DNA of 64,000 bases from Entomortierella parvispora (lineage: Eukaryota > Mortierellomycota > Mortierellomycetes > Mortierellales > Mortierellaceae): positions 1,550,001 to 1,614,000 of the forward strand of contig OY752151.1 in NCBI GenBank assembly GCA_963573315.1, read 5' to 3'. Shown here piece after piece: positions 10,835 to 23,700 of the stretch. The first letter of the stretch is position 1, and each line of letters begins with the position of its first letter. The notes below the pieces were generated by a model. It did not search any database. It was not told where the DNA came from and saw nothing but the letters and a program-made list of their open reading frames with translations. Made by a program: the position numbers and the translations under genes.

Positions 10835-13800
10835 TCAAGCATTCAGGGTTTTTTCTGCAGCACTACCAGCATTGTTGGCCTTCTGCTGCTCCAGGATGAT
10901 TAGCTTCAGTGCCTCCAATTGCGCCAGAATACCCGCCAACGTGGCATCTGAGGCGCCTCCTCCACTGATGGCACCTCCACCTGGTGTTTCGGGAGAAGCC
11001 CCCAAAGCAGCGGCAGGGGAATAAGCGGCGACTTCGGAGGAATCCAGTCCATTCAATTGTTTCGTGGCCTCGGTTGCCGCCGCGCTCTCGAGCTTTTCCT
11101 CTTCGTATTTCTGTTTGTAATCCTTGACCTCTTTCCATGTCGCGGTGAAGTAAATCACCTTGGGGAAGTACTCGTCGTGAGCATCCCGGAACCCAGGCAA
11201 GTGATACGACATGTTCTCGGCCGACTCAATGTACTGCAGCCGGGACTCGATCCAGACGAGACGCCAGCCATCGCCGCCCTTGATGAAGGCCACGTTGATC
11301 AAAGCTGAACACAAGGGAGGGAAGCAGGAGGGGGGGTCAATACGGAAGACAGGTAAGCAGGAGAGGTTTGCGGACGAATCTTCAACATAAACAACAACTC
11401 TTACCAATGAGCACGTTGAGCATTAGAATGACTGTGAAAAAGAAAAACAAGGCCATCATGATATGGAACGCCCAGTCCTCGCCGTCAAAGTTGGCACTGA
11501 TAGGGTCATAAATCCCTCCCTATGGTACGACATGAAGTGTTGTTAGTCACCAAAAAGACACTCCCCTGCAAAGGAATTTTGTCCGACCTCTTCAACTGCA
11601 CCAATTTTCATCCCCCCTTCCATGCTCTCTTACCATAAAGAAATATGTAGCAGAAAGAGCGCCTGCAAAGTTCATCGGGAATGTATTGTTGTCGGCGTAA
11701 GGACCGTTGTCGACATAATCACCTGTCGGGTACCCTCCATGCAATAGGTGAAGGATCGCGACAGCAAATCCAAACAATCCGGCAGCAAAAATCACCAAAA
11801 AGACCTTGATCTCAAGGATCGCCTCCTGGATAATTGTCACATACTTGCACACGCCCTCATTAACGCGTGCTTCAAAAAGCTATTTGGAGAGAAGGGATTG
11901 AAATTAAAATGCAAGTCCCTCTATTACAATCTCACATTTGCAAAAACAATGGCTTGCCAGAGACAAAACGGATGTCAAGAGGCTTACCATGTGCAAGAAA
12001 ACAACAAGGACAGAAAAGCTGAGAATACGTGTGTTTCCATAATAAATACCCATCTGGTGGACCACAAGCTGATCGATACTTGCAATCATCGGTAGCCCAT
12101 ACGCCACCAAGTCCAACATGTTATAACTCGATTTTTTGTAGCGGTGCCAGCTTCGGACCGCCTGCAGGAGCTCCAGCCATAGGAAGATGGCGCCCAGGAC
12201 CAAGATGGCAATAAAATGCCCAATCGTTGGATGCGGGTTTTTGCGATCATAGACTTGGAAGACGGCCGCGAAAAAAACCAAGAAGTAAAAAACACATTGA
12301 CTCATGAAGCGGAAGAACCAGTACGAGTATCCGATCGTGTTCCTATTTTTTTCATCAAGAGAAGAGGTTTAGGAAAAAAGACAGCGCAACGCAACGGCGA
12401 CTTGACTTTTTCTTGGAACAAAAAAAGGTTTTCCCTTACCATTTATAAGCGACCAACGCAGCAATAGCCGGGTTGTCAAAGAACTCGAGATTGAAATCAT
12501 GACTCTTGACAAAGGTCTTGGTCCGGAATTGACTCTTGTATCGCACCATGTGCAGAAAAGTCTTGAACCAATTGGTCCGCTTCCTTCCTGTCCCATCCTT
12601 CTCTGTCCAAGAATTGTCGTCCTCTGATGGTGTATTTGGCACACTTGCCACGGGTGAGTACATGGTTGCTGCCCTCAAAATATTGGAAGGCGCATCCGAG
12701 TTCACGCCTACCGCTCCTGATCGCGTTTTCTCATCCATATAACTCCACAAGGCATCAAACGACGTCATAAATACAGGACGTGTGAACGTATCGTTGGCGG
12801 CATCCTTTTCCTTGGGCGGCGTAACGACCAATTGCAAGATGGGATCCTCAATCTTGTACAGTGGAACAGAACTCGTCTTCCAGAACGGTATCCTGAATAA
12901 TCTCGGCGGCCGAGCCACCTGATGGTTATCGATAATAAAGGACCGTTGCTGAGCAGGGATGAAAGCAATCTTGGACAAGTACTCCGAAGCCTCTTCGGGA
13001 AACAAGTTCATGAGGGAGTGGAGACTCAAGAACAAGGGTGAGAGGAACGACAGGTTGCGGGAGTCAGTTGCGTGGTTGACACAATAATCAAGAAGGATAC
13101 GCGAGGCGCCAATGGCACTTGGCTGACGCTGTGCAATTTCCATGAGAATCGAGAGAGGGTCGTTCTCCTTCGTCGCAAACGTGTCAGGGACCCATGTGAT
13201 ACGCTTCGAAGAGAGTAGCTCGTTCAGGATTCCTTCGACAGAGGATCGGCGTTCAGGCGTCCACACCCTGGCCAAGGAGACGATGCAAGAAATATAGTGC
13301 TCCTGGGACAGACGAACCAAGGACTTTAGGTATTGGATAACATAACGCTTCAGGACCACGTCTCCCTCAGTGTACAGAGTCACCGCTCCTACAACTCCTT
13401 GAATTTCACGGTCGTCCAAGGGCAGGGCCACAGTGTCGTGTTGAGAGAGAGGCACTGTAGCAATCTCGGTCAGCAACTGTCCAGGCAGTTTTGGCCGCTG
13501 AGCCATCTTCTCGTCATCTTCCTCCTCATCTTCATCCTCGATGCGCCTGTAACGTCTGAACCACTGTGGTGGAGCCAATTGCAGGATGACTTCTTGACCC
13601 TGCCTGCAAACACCGGCGCTCATAATCTCTCGGATACAGATATCCTTCAAGTGCTTGGAATCATCCTGGATCTTCCAAATCAGTTCTAGCGCACAAATCT
13701 CCGGTCCGGTCGCCAGCAATTTCCACCGTTGCAAAAAGCACCCAACAACAAGAACCAGATGCGAAGTTTCGGCCACAAAGACGCCATGGTAGGTGGACAT

Positions 13801-16800
13801 GGCTGGGCCCAGAGGAAGGATTACAGATTTGGTGAAATCTGTGGACCGACTAATCTCCAGAACAGTGGACCAAATACCACGAACAGCACGTTGCGAGCTG
13901 GAGACCTGGAAACTGTCCCCTGCATTCGAGAGGAATCCTAGGGACGCAATACCAACGTATCTGTCGACGACAATTCCGCGCAAATCACATCCTGGATGGT
14001 CACTGTAACCGGGAGCAGGTGAGATCGGGCCTGGCATTGGGAGAAAGTTAAATACCGAGCCCTAAAATAAATCATGTCTTGTCAGTAAAATTCCATACGG
14101 TCAAAAGAGCGGTTCGATTCGTAGGGAGGGGGCACACTGCAGGTTATTACCTGTCCATAACCAAAAAGGGGTGGGCGTGTTCCAGATACTCCTTGAAGTC
14201 TATAATCTCGATGGATCCAGAAGGTCCTCTGGATTGTCATGTCTGACCTCGTATCTACGATCCGACGACAGCTGGTAAGAGACTCTTGCCGTTCTTTAGC
14301 TGCAGTGGAAGCTGTTTGATCGATCGTCATGAAATAATCCTCGTCGAAATCGACCTCATAAAAGCTGTCCTCGTCCAGTCCCTGGGTATATTCTCCGAGC
14401 AACACACCGGAATGCGTCTGATGGATTCTGATCTTGCCCGAGACCGAAATGGCCACCTTCTTGCCCGATTTTGAAAAGTTGACAAACACCTCCGCATCGT
14501 CCTCGGTAAGTGTAGCAATATAAGAGACATGACGTCCAGTCTCGATGTCCCAGATCGAGACCACATCCTTGGATCCAGTCCAGGCAAAGTACCGTGTATA
14601 GATACTGGCGTACAACCTCAGAGCAGCATCCAAGTTTTGCTCAAGACACAATGGGAGCGTATAGTACAATTGCCATCTGCCTCTCTGAGAAGATGTGTTG
14701 TACACTCGGACCTGGATGCCATCACAGGTGATATATCTCTCCTTTGTGTTGATGTCCTCCTCATCCCGCGAATGGAAGCATCCGTAGCCAAAGAAATCCT
14801 TCAGTCCAGAACCGAGTGCATCAACTTTGGTGAGATTCCATGGCGAGGACATGTCGTGGTCTGCCGGAATCTTGGTCGCGTACTGGAATAACTTGAATGG
14901 GATGCCTTGACCATTGTCGGGCTCGATCGAGTGTATGGACACCTGCATTCCAGAGTTTGATATTCCGAGACAAATATCCTTGATTTCTTCATGGTTAGCT
15001 GCTTTGGCCTCGAATGAAGTTTGAGCAATTGGCATTTTGTGGTCCTGAGGTGATCGTAAATTCTCTCCTTGGAAAACTGTAGAGGGTCCATCTGGTCCTG
15101 AAGAAGACAAGTCCCAAACATGAATGTACGCCTTTTCGTCCGCAAAGGATAGGGTTACTGCGTGGTTTCGCATGTCCGAGACACTGCAGGAATGAACGTT
15201 GGTGGTTCTGAGGGAGTTACCGCGGACATGATGCTGAGGAATGTGGATAACCTCTTGCGGTCTTCCTTCGCCGTAGATGACGAGATCATTATCGTCGGGT
15301 TGTCCTCTGACAAGATCGACAAATTGCACCTTGAGGTGATCCAATGCAGCCGATTGGATGCAAGAGTCGATCGTCAATTGCACTTCCGTGCCTTCACGGA
15401 GTTCGATTTGTCTGTGAAGTCGCACTCGAATGGGGACATCAGATCTTGACGCTAAAATTATTTGCCAAAATTAGTTGCTGTGCATAGGTGTTTCGTCGCT
15501 TTCATGTACTGCATGGCGTTGAGAATGAACTCACCGAATAAAGCACCAAAGTCAACGTCCGCCAGTTCAGTTTTACATGTTTTGCTCTAGATGAAGATTA
15601 GCGGACGAAATAATGGTGAGTGGAAAGATCACACAATCAAAAAATACATGAAGCTGAAAAACAGTTGGAATCGCTCACCATGTAAACCTCTTTCCCAATC
15701 GCATCCATTTGCTTGAGGTCAACGACCAGAGACTCCATCATGTCTCTTTGCAAAGACTGAGAAGGCTCCAAGTGAAGCACAATCCAGTACCATCCGGCTT
15801 CGACTGTCGTGATACCAAGGGTACTCTAATCATCCAGGATTAAAAGTTAGGCGTCTGCCATCCATTTTTCGCCCTCTTCTGTATCTTTGCGCCTTTCCAT
15901 GAGAACGACTAAGGACACTAAGTTTACCTCGTAATGACTCTTCCCTCTCGAAAACGCCAATGGCTGCCATGAATTCCTAAAATATGATTCGAATTTTGGT
16001 CAGAATATGAGATTTCAAAAATTCTTCCTAGGTGCTATGATCCATCTGCAGACTTACGAACTTTGGGCGAACTGCATCAGTTTCCATCGGTAAGCTATAG
16101 ATGTTGGGATATTAGAAGAACGAGTCAGGGCCAGTCTATCTTCTGGCAATGAACTCCTCGGCTTATTTGGACATTGCTTTTTTTGTTGCTGTGGAGGGCA
16201 GCTCTTACTGTCGGCAAATTTCCCTTCTATCCTCTCTGGTCCTCCCAAGATGTTCTTTTGTGGAGTAGCAAGAACTAACGGAGAGGGTATCGCGGGTTGT
16301 CCGGCATTGGATGTATCGGGATCCACCAAGGGTCGGTTTCTATCCACAAACATAGGCTGAGGAGGATGGGCAATCGGTCCCATGTAGGGTGGGTGTTGTT
16401 GTAGAGTGTTCATCAAATGGGCCGGGTACATCATCGGGTTGTAGCCTATAGAGCCAGCACCGACACCCCCAGCATTGCTACCACTGCCTTTTTCTTCCAG
16501 AAGAATGTCCTGACCATGCGTTGGAGAGGCTGTCGTGTTAATTTCGCTTTTGCCCCCAGCAACACCTAACATGAAATTAGGAAAGTTGTATCCAGTTGGA
16601 AAAGGAATGGTCTGTAGAAGTGGCCAGCCTGTTGCAACCGTAGGAGTTTCTGTAACCGGAAGGGAGGTGCTTCGATCCACGTGCATTGCTGACGAACCTG
16701 TAACAGGTAATGGCTGTTCCATTTGTAGAGGGTGTGGTTGATGAGGCTTTAAAATAGGCTGAGGCAAGGGCGTATCTCTGTCCATTCTCATCGCCCCTTG

Positions 16801-18255
16801 TTGTGAGGGCCTCGGAGCGGGGGGTAAATGGGTATCACGATCCACCACCATAGGCCCAGAGCATGATTGCGAAGGTGCCGTGATAGGTCGGGATGAAATA
16901 GACAAGGGCGTGTCCCTGTCCACCCTCATCGCCCCCTGTGATGGCCTCGGAGCGGGGGGTAAATGCGTATCACGATTCACCATCATGGGTCCAGGAGACG
17001 GTTGTGGAGGTGTCAAGGTAGGTTGGGAAGAAATCGGCAAAGGTGTATCCCTGTCCACCCTCATCGCCCCTTGCTGTAATTTATGGGGTATCGGAGCAGG
17101 CGGGAGCAACGGCGTATCACGGTCCACCATCATAGATCCGGGATATGATTGCATAGGTTGAGGAGAAATTGGCAAAGGTGTATCCCTGTCCACCTTCATC
17201 GCTACGGTCTCTGGACGAGCTGGAGTCAAAGTTGTGCTCTTTTCAACATGCAGACTTGCTCTCGCCCTTTTGTTTTCACCAACATTTGACAGCCTGCTGG
17301 ATGTAGATGATGCCGGAGGGGTGACGACAGATGTGGATGTTGGCTTGGATGTTGGCTTGACTGGCGTCACAGGGCCCGATACTGGTACTAAAAGAGGCAC
17401 TTCCTGATCCTCGCTCGGCTCCTTTGACTTGGACGGAAGAGGCAAGACGTGATCTCTGTGGACGGTCATCAAGGTCTGGTAATTGAACGGGTTATGACTC
17501 TGGTCCTGCATTGCCTGCCTTGCCCTGATAGCCGCCACTGCCGCTGCTGTTTCCGGGTCCATATCGGGATGCTCTACATCATGCGTGTCTATGATAACTT
17601 TTTCAGCCTGGGCCCCTGCTTTCTTGGTCTCCATGATCCGGACATCCGCATCTGTTTGCAAAAGTAGATCTCGGTCAGGTCGCATCCTCTGATGGCTATC
17701 AGCGCCGATGCTGATCGCCAGATCTTCAACTGTCGCAGAAGTGAAGTCCAAGGGTCTGTCGCGATCGATATGCATGCTGCTCTCCTGTTTTAATTCGTCG
17801 TTCACATTGAGTTCCAGTGGTCGATCCCGATCGACATTCATTGGAGATGAAGATTGTGTCGCAGGTGGATATGCGCCAGGGTATACACCGTATTCGCCGG
17901 TGGGGGCGACCGGCGGAAATGTGGGGGGATATGTCAACGCGGGTGGCTGTGCGTCGGTACTACTATCGGCTGCTTGCATATACTGCAACGGCTCATCTCG
18001 ACCGATGTACATGTTGGCCTGAGACGCATATGGTGCCACAGGATACGTCTCTAGAGGAAGAGGCTGGTTTCGATCGACAAACATCGAGTATGACTGAGGC
18101 TGAGACTGCACGGGGAGAGGTTGGTCTCTGTTGACTGACATGGCCATAGCCCCCTCATGGACAGGCTGCTGTGGAGGATGGATCCCGCTCTTTCCAAAGA
18201 CGGACAGAGGGGACCATATGTGCTTGTTCTTTTCTGGAGGGTCCGTTGAGGACAT
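10835..18255 (-). CDS. Giant TRP-like cation channel with WD40-like region and VDRD repeats (copy 1)
   Basis: Ten minus-strand exons: 18255-16058, 15976-15928, 15825-15679, 15586-15535, 15451-14151, 14061-12440, 12342-11988, 11879-11634, 11519-11405, 11304-10835. Together they give about 2184 aa, with every junction in frame. Exon 1 (about 733 aa) is Pro-rich and carries about 16 copies of a motif near M-x-V-D-R-D-x-P-L. Exon 5 (residues about 816-1249) has WD40-like segments such as YIHVWDLSS and DVVSIWDIETG. Residues from about 1790 to 2030 form six hydrophobic helices. A pore-like loop (LSATYFFMGGIYDPIS) precedes a last helix ending MLNVLIALINVAF, as in TRP-family ion-transport domains. 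The cytosolic tail is charged, then Ala/Gly-rich. It is probably a calcium-permeable or non-selective cation channel; ion selectivity and gating are unknown. It has a close paralog at 20723-27250. Confidence 0.85.
16330..18150 (-). repeat. Coding array of M-x-V-D-R-D-x-P-L repeats
   Basis: Inside exon 1 of the channel gene the protein repeats a nine-residue motif at irregular intervals of roughly 15-60 residues, separated by Pro/Ser/Gln-rich linkers. Clear examples are SMFVDRNQPLP, PMNVDRDRPLE, AMKVDRDTPLP, SMMVDRDTPLL, AMRVDRDTPLP and PMFVDRNRPLV. About 16 copies are recognisable, plus two or three degenerate ones. Copies near 16780-17200 are nearly identical at DNA level, suggesting recent internal duplication; outer copies are diverged. 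The conserved core and variable linkers suggest a repeated peptide-docking motif, which is an inference. Confidence 0.85.
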
Positions 18256-18912
18256 GGCGGAGTTGAGGAGGAATTAAAGTGATTGACTGTCGATCGTTTT
18301 GGGGAGAAAGAGAGGGGAGGGGTGAGAAGGAAGGAAAGGACGACAGGGAGCGGAGGAAAGAAAGGAGGAAAGGAGGGGAGCAACAAAGCAAAAAGACCCA
18401 AAAGCAAAGAGAGAAAGAAGCGGCGTGGACTCGGACACACAGGCACCCATGCACTCACGAACAATAATCAATCCCAGACCAAAGGAGACCATCCACCGAC
18501 CATACAACAACAAATTCAATTCTCCTCGGGGGGTCGAGGCGAGAGCACTAACAAGGAAAAAAGAGATGAAGACAAAATAACACAAAGGAGAGCACCACCC
18601 CAAAAAGAACGCTATCCAGACCATGGCAGAGCACAGAGGGCGGTGCTTGTTTGCGGCCTGGCCCTGATTGCCTGCCTGCATGCCTGTCCAATTGCTTGCC
18701 CCTCTGGTCTGGTGGAGCAGCAGCACTGACAGGACAGGACAGAGGACATTACGCCACCAACCTGTGCAATTGGCCCGAATTGGTCACGTTATTGCACGCA
18801 TGCGTCGATGTCCATATTCCATTGCGGAGACCAGCATGATCATGAATGACCTCACTGTCTCTTCACTCTCTTCATCATCGCCCCTCATTCCCTCATTCCT
18901 TCCGACTGACCA
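18256..18912. other. Shared divergent promoter region
   Basis: 657 bp lie between the ATG of channel copy 1 (-) and the ATG of the phosphatase gene (+). The left part is strongly purine-rich on + (pyrimidine-rich on the transcribed minus side), as expected for a leader. No gene is seen. Confidence 0.5.
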
Positions 18913-20439
18913 ATGGCTGCGACTCTATACCGATTCTCTGCCGCCGAGGGACTCACCCACCTCTTAGACCAAAACTCTTCAACAATAGACACTGCGCTTC
19001 AAGGATGGCCAGTCCATTCAGTACATGGCGCCATGGCCTTCAACGGCGCCAACCCTGCACCTTCCCCTTTCGCTACCAAGAGTCTCCGCAGCTTTGACCA
19101 CATCGTCTGCGATTTTGACGAGACCATCACGGACCACGACACCACCTCCTCCTTCGATACCATCGCTGGTCAGATCCGCCAGGAAGAACACGACCAGCCC
19201 GAACTCTCCTGGTCCGAGATCCTTCAGGCCTACCTCGATGATCTTGAGAAAGTCGATATCAGCGATCTATGCCATCTCAGCATTCAAAATAACAATGATA
19301 ATTACAATGATGGGCTCCTCCACCCCAAACCACAACTACACATGGATCCAAGGGTCCGCGATCTAAAATGCCACACGGACGGACGCAAATTCACCCCTGA
19401 ACCCGAATTGCCCACGCCAAAGATCCCCTCCTTACAGCCCTGGATTCATTCTCAAGTCCGGAAACGGGCCGTGGAAAAGATCTCGCTTGATCGCGTCTAC
19501 GAGAGCGGGAATCTTGTGGGCATGACAAAATCGCAGATTCGTGCTTATGGGCGAGAACACATTCGACTTCGACCAGGGATGGTGCGATTCCTGAAAGCCT
19601 TTGTAGCAGAACAAGATCGGATACAACAGGAAGAACAGAAAAAGCAACAGAACCAACCACAAGCTCAGGGAGAAGATCAGACCCCAGAAGAAAAAGAAGA
19701 CGAGGTCGAGACGGAACCACTACAATTACAACAACTACGACGACGCGGCGAGCTTTGGATCGTGTCTGTGAATTGGAGCAAGGACCTGATCAAGGGCGCC
19801 ATGGACCAGATCTTTGGAAGTGAAGAGGCCACCCGTCGATATCTGCCCGACCACAACATCATCTCGTCCAACTTGCAGTTCTCGAAAGAGTGTCGCGATG
19901 TGCTCATGAAGCAGAGAAAGGCTGTCAGCTCAAAAGTACTAGAGAGAGAAGACAACGCCGCCGCTGCCGCCGAAGCAAAGAACAAAAGACTGTCCGTGGA
20001 ATCTTTTACTGGAGGAATAAGTGAGGGCGAACAATCCGAAGGAGAAGATCGTCTTTCGAATGGCAAGGTCAAGGTCAAGTGTTTGACTGGAACGGACAAG
20101 CTGCATGCATTCCAAAAGATCCAAAGGGACTATGCAGCCAAGCATGATCTCGCGCTCACAGAGACCAAATGGGCGTACTTTGGAGACTCGACGACTGATC
20201 TGGGATGCCTTGGTAAGCTTGAAGATCATGATTGGAGGAAACGATTGTTAATGAACCTTGCCCCCTTCACTAACAGCGACTCCTCGTCGAACGTTTCACT
20301 TTGATTACTAGTGGAAGCTGATGTTGGGATTATTATCGGACACAGCAAATCTCTGATAACAGAATGTGAGCGTTCAGGAGTGCAGGTCTTGGATGTCGTG
20401 GAGCAGGATAAGCAGGGAGATACTGTAAATACACATTAA
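18913..20439 (+). CDS. HAD-superfamily phosphatase, phosphoserine-phosphatase-like
   Basis: Two exons, 18913-20212 and 20312-20439, with a 99-bp intron, encode 475 aa. All four HAD motifs are visible. Motif I is CDFDETITDHDT, with the nucleophile and acid-base aspartates as D-x-D. Motif II is IVSVNWSKDLI. Motif III has the lysine in TGTDKLHAFQ. Motif IV is YFGDSTTDLGCL. The splice joins GCL to VEADVGIIIGHS in the expected place after motif IV. The region between motifs I and II is long and includes a Gln/Glu-rich stretch near residues 235-275, so it is longer than bacterial SerB-type enzymes. The natural substrate is not evident; a small phosphomonoester is likely from the family. It is divergent from channel copy 1 and convergent with channel copy 2. 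Confidence 0.82.
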
Positions 20440-20722
20440 AAACGTCGCTCTGAAGTCCCTCCAGCACGAAACTTCGTTGCAAATGTGTTGTTCAACACCG
20501 GTGGATCGCCCCAAAGACGACTGACTGTATTGCTTGAGCAATCTTTAAAACGGTTGTCAAATTCAGGAATGACTGACCCAACCTGTCTCCCTCAAACTTT
20601 CCATGAGTCTCCACTTCAACCCTGCGTAAACTACGTATCCATCCGCTCATCGCATGTCTTTATTCCTTTGGGGAGAACGATACAGAGAGAATGTGTGTGC
20701 GTGAATGAGAGAGGGAGAGAGT

Positions 20723-23700
20723 CTACAGAGTCGGGCTGCGGTCTGTTGTGAAGATTTTCGCGGCCATGGCGTTGTTGATACTCTGGGTTTCCTGCATCAT
20801 CAGTGTCAAGGTTTGCATCTGGGAAAACAAACTCTCCATCGTAACCGTTGAAGGGTCCTCTTCTTCCCTCGACACCACCTTCTCCTTCTTTTTATCTTCT
20901 TCCTTCTTTAAATACCCCTCTGGGGACTTTGCTCTCGCATCCAAGGACTCTATCGGCTCATCGGCGGCGACAGCTGAAACAACAGAGGCGACTCGCACCG
21001 GCGCGTCCTGCTCGTTCAGATGCTTTGTCATCTCATCCACGGCTGAGCCTTCCTTCTTTCGCTTTTCGTACTTTAGTTTGTAGTCCCTGACCTCTTTCCA
21101 TGTCGCTGTGAAATAAATCACTTTTGGGAAGTATTGATCGTGAGCGAAGCGGAACCCAGGCAGGTAGTATGACATGTTCTCGACGGCTTCAATGTATTGC
21201 AATCGGGACTGGATCCAGACAAGACGCCAATCGTCGTCACCCTTGATGAATGCCACATTGATCAAAGCTGAAGAGGTATACCCCAGAAGAAGAAAATCAG
21301 GGAGGAAAAAGAGAGGGTCTGAGGTCAATCTCTTGTCCACTGCACACGCCAGCATCCAGGAGAAAGAGAAAAATGAACAAAGAAAAGGACAATAGCTTAC
21401 CAATGAGCACATTCAGCATCAGGATGACTGTGAAAAAGAAACAGATTGCCATCATCAGATGGAATGCCCAGTCATCCTCTTCAAAGTTATCACTCACAGA
21501 GTCGTAGATACCACCCTATGTCAAAATTGGTGCAGTCTGCAGTGAGTTACGATAAAAAAAAGATGCCTACTGGGTCTTCCCACCTGTCGCACCCTTACCA
21601 TGAAAAAATACGTTGCAGATAGTGCACCAAGAAAATTGTATGGATACTTGGTCCCAACATCGTCCACTTTTGGATTATAGGTGCCCATCGGGTACCTTCC
21701 ATGCATCAGGTGAAGGATCGCGACCGCAAAACCAAGCAGCCCTGCAGTAAAGATCAGCAGAAAGACTTTGATCTCGACGATCGCCTCTTGAATGATCGTC
21801 ACGTACTTGCAAATGCCTTCATTAACGCGTGCCTCAAAGAGCTACGCGATGAGCCGATGAAATAAACAAGTTTTTTTCCTCTGTTAGCTCAGGCTTTACA
21901 ATAGCAATGAGAGCACATAGCCATCACGGTATATCAGATTCATTGTTACCATATGGAAGAAGACGACCAGGATTGAGAAACTGAGAATACGTGTGTTTCC
22001 CTGAACGTCGTCCATTTGATGAATTATAAGCTGGTCGATGCTGGCGATCATTGGCAGCCCATACGCCACCAAATCTAGTATGTTGTACATCGATTTTCTG
22101 TATCGCACCGGGTTGTGGAGCAGCTGTAAGAGTTCGAGCCAGAGAAAGCCAGCGCCTACAACCAAAATGGCTATAAAATGACCTATTGGCTGATTGGGGT
22201 TCTCGCGGTCATAGACTTGAAAGAGCGCCGCAAAGTACACCAGGGCATAGAAGACACACTGGCTCATAAAGCGGAAGAACCAGTACGAATATCCGATCGT
22301 GTTCCTATTTCAGGTGATGGTTAAAAACTCGCCCTCGGGTAGACATGTACCATGGTTAACTATAACGAGAACTGATGTTTCCTTACCACTTGTATGCAAC
22401 CAAAGCAGCAATAGCTGGATTGTCAAAGTATTCCAGGGAGTTGAACTCGTGGGTCTTCACATACGTCCGACTTTTGAACTGACACTTGTATCCGATCATA
22501 TGGAATCCTGTTTTGATCCAGCTCAGCTTTCTTCTTTCCCTCTTAGCCCTGTCGTCTTCGTAATTGTCGCAAATGGCCTTTGTCATCGGCGTATCCGTCA
22601 AACGCGAATGTTTGTTCTCATGCGGATATGTCCACAATGCATCAAATGACGTCATAAACACGGGCCGCGTAAAAGTATCGTTGGCGGGATCCTCTTTTCT
22701 GGGAGGGGTGACAACTAACTGTAAGATGGGGTCTTTGATATTAGCGTGCAAGGCAATTGGCTTTTCTTCCAGGAATGGAATCCTTAATGCCTTCGGTGGC
22801 CGAATCACGAGATGGTTGTCGATAATGAACGACCGCTGTTGCGCTGGAATAAAGGCAATCCTCGATAGGTATTCAGAAGCATCTTCTGGGAACATATTCA
22901 TGAGTTCATGGATACTAAAGAACAAAGGAGATAAAAATGATAGGTTACGAGAGTTGATCGCGTGATGGACACAGTAGTCGAGTATAACACGAGCGGCGCC
23001 AATGGCGCTGGGCTGACGTTCTGTGGTCTCCATAAGAATAGAGAGTGGATCGTTTTCCTTCGAAGAAAATGTGTCTGGAACCCAGGTATAACGCTTCAGA
23101 GAGAGAAGCTCGCGTAGAACGCCTTCGATTGGCACTCTGAGTTCAGGAGTCCAAACCTTGGCCAGGCAAACGATGGACGATATGCCATGCTCCTGTGATT
23201 GACGGACCATGGATGCCAGGTAGTGGATAACATATCGGCTGAGAGTCATGTCACTTTCAGAGTACAAACAAAGGGCCCCAACAGTGCCTCGAATTGCTCG
23301 ATTATCCCATGGAAGATCGCCGTATTTGGAGTACGGCACCATGACGTCTTGAGGTTTACAATCATTTTGAAGTAAAACCTTCATTTCATCGTCAACGATA
23401 CGTCTCCGGCGTCTGAACCATTGAGGAGGGCCTATTTGCAACAAAACCTCTCGGCCATTTCGATAAACGCCGGCGGATATAATTTGCCTCATGCAGATAT
23501 CCTTTGGATGGGCGGAATCGTTCTCTATCTCCCAAACGAGATCGAGTTTACAGACCTCAGGACCAGTCGTCAACAGGCTCCATCGTTGCAAATAGCATCC
23601 GACAACAAGGATCAGATGTGTTGTCTCAGCTACACAGACCCCATGGTAGGTGGAAATGGCAGGTCCAAGAGGAAGGACCATCGACTTTGGGTTGTCTCCC

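Noticed and set aside
16330-18150. Regularly spaced repeats considered as a CRISPR-like array
   Set aside because: Repeats are in frame within a long coding exon of a eukaryotic gene, spacing is irregular and copies vary at the protein level.
20485-20751. 88-codon + frame between the phosphatase and channel copy 2
   Set aside because: Lies in the convergent 3' region, overlaps the end of channel copy 2, and has no recognisable features.
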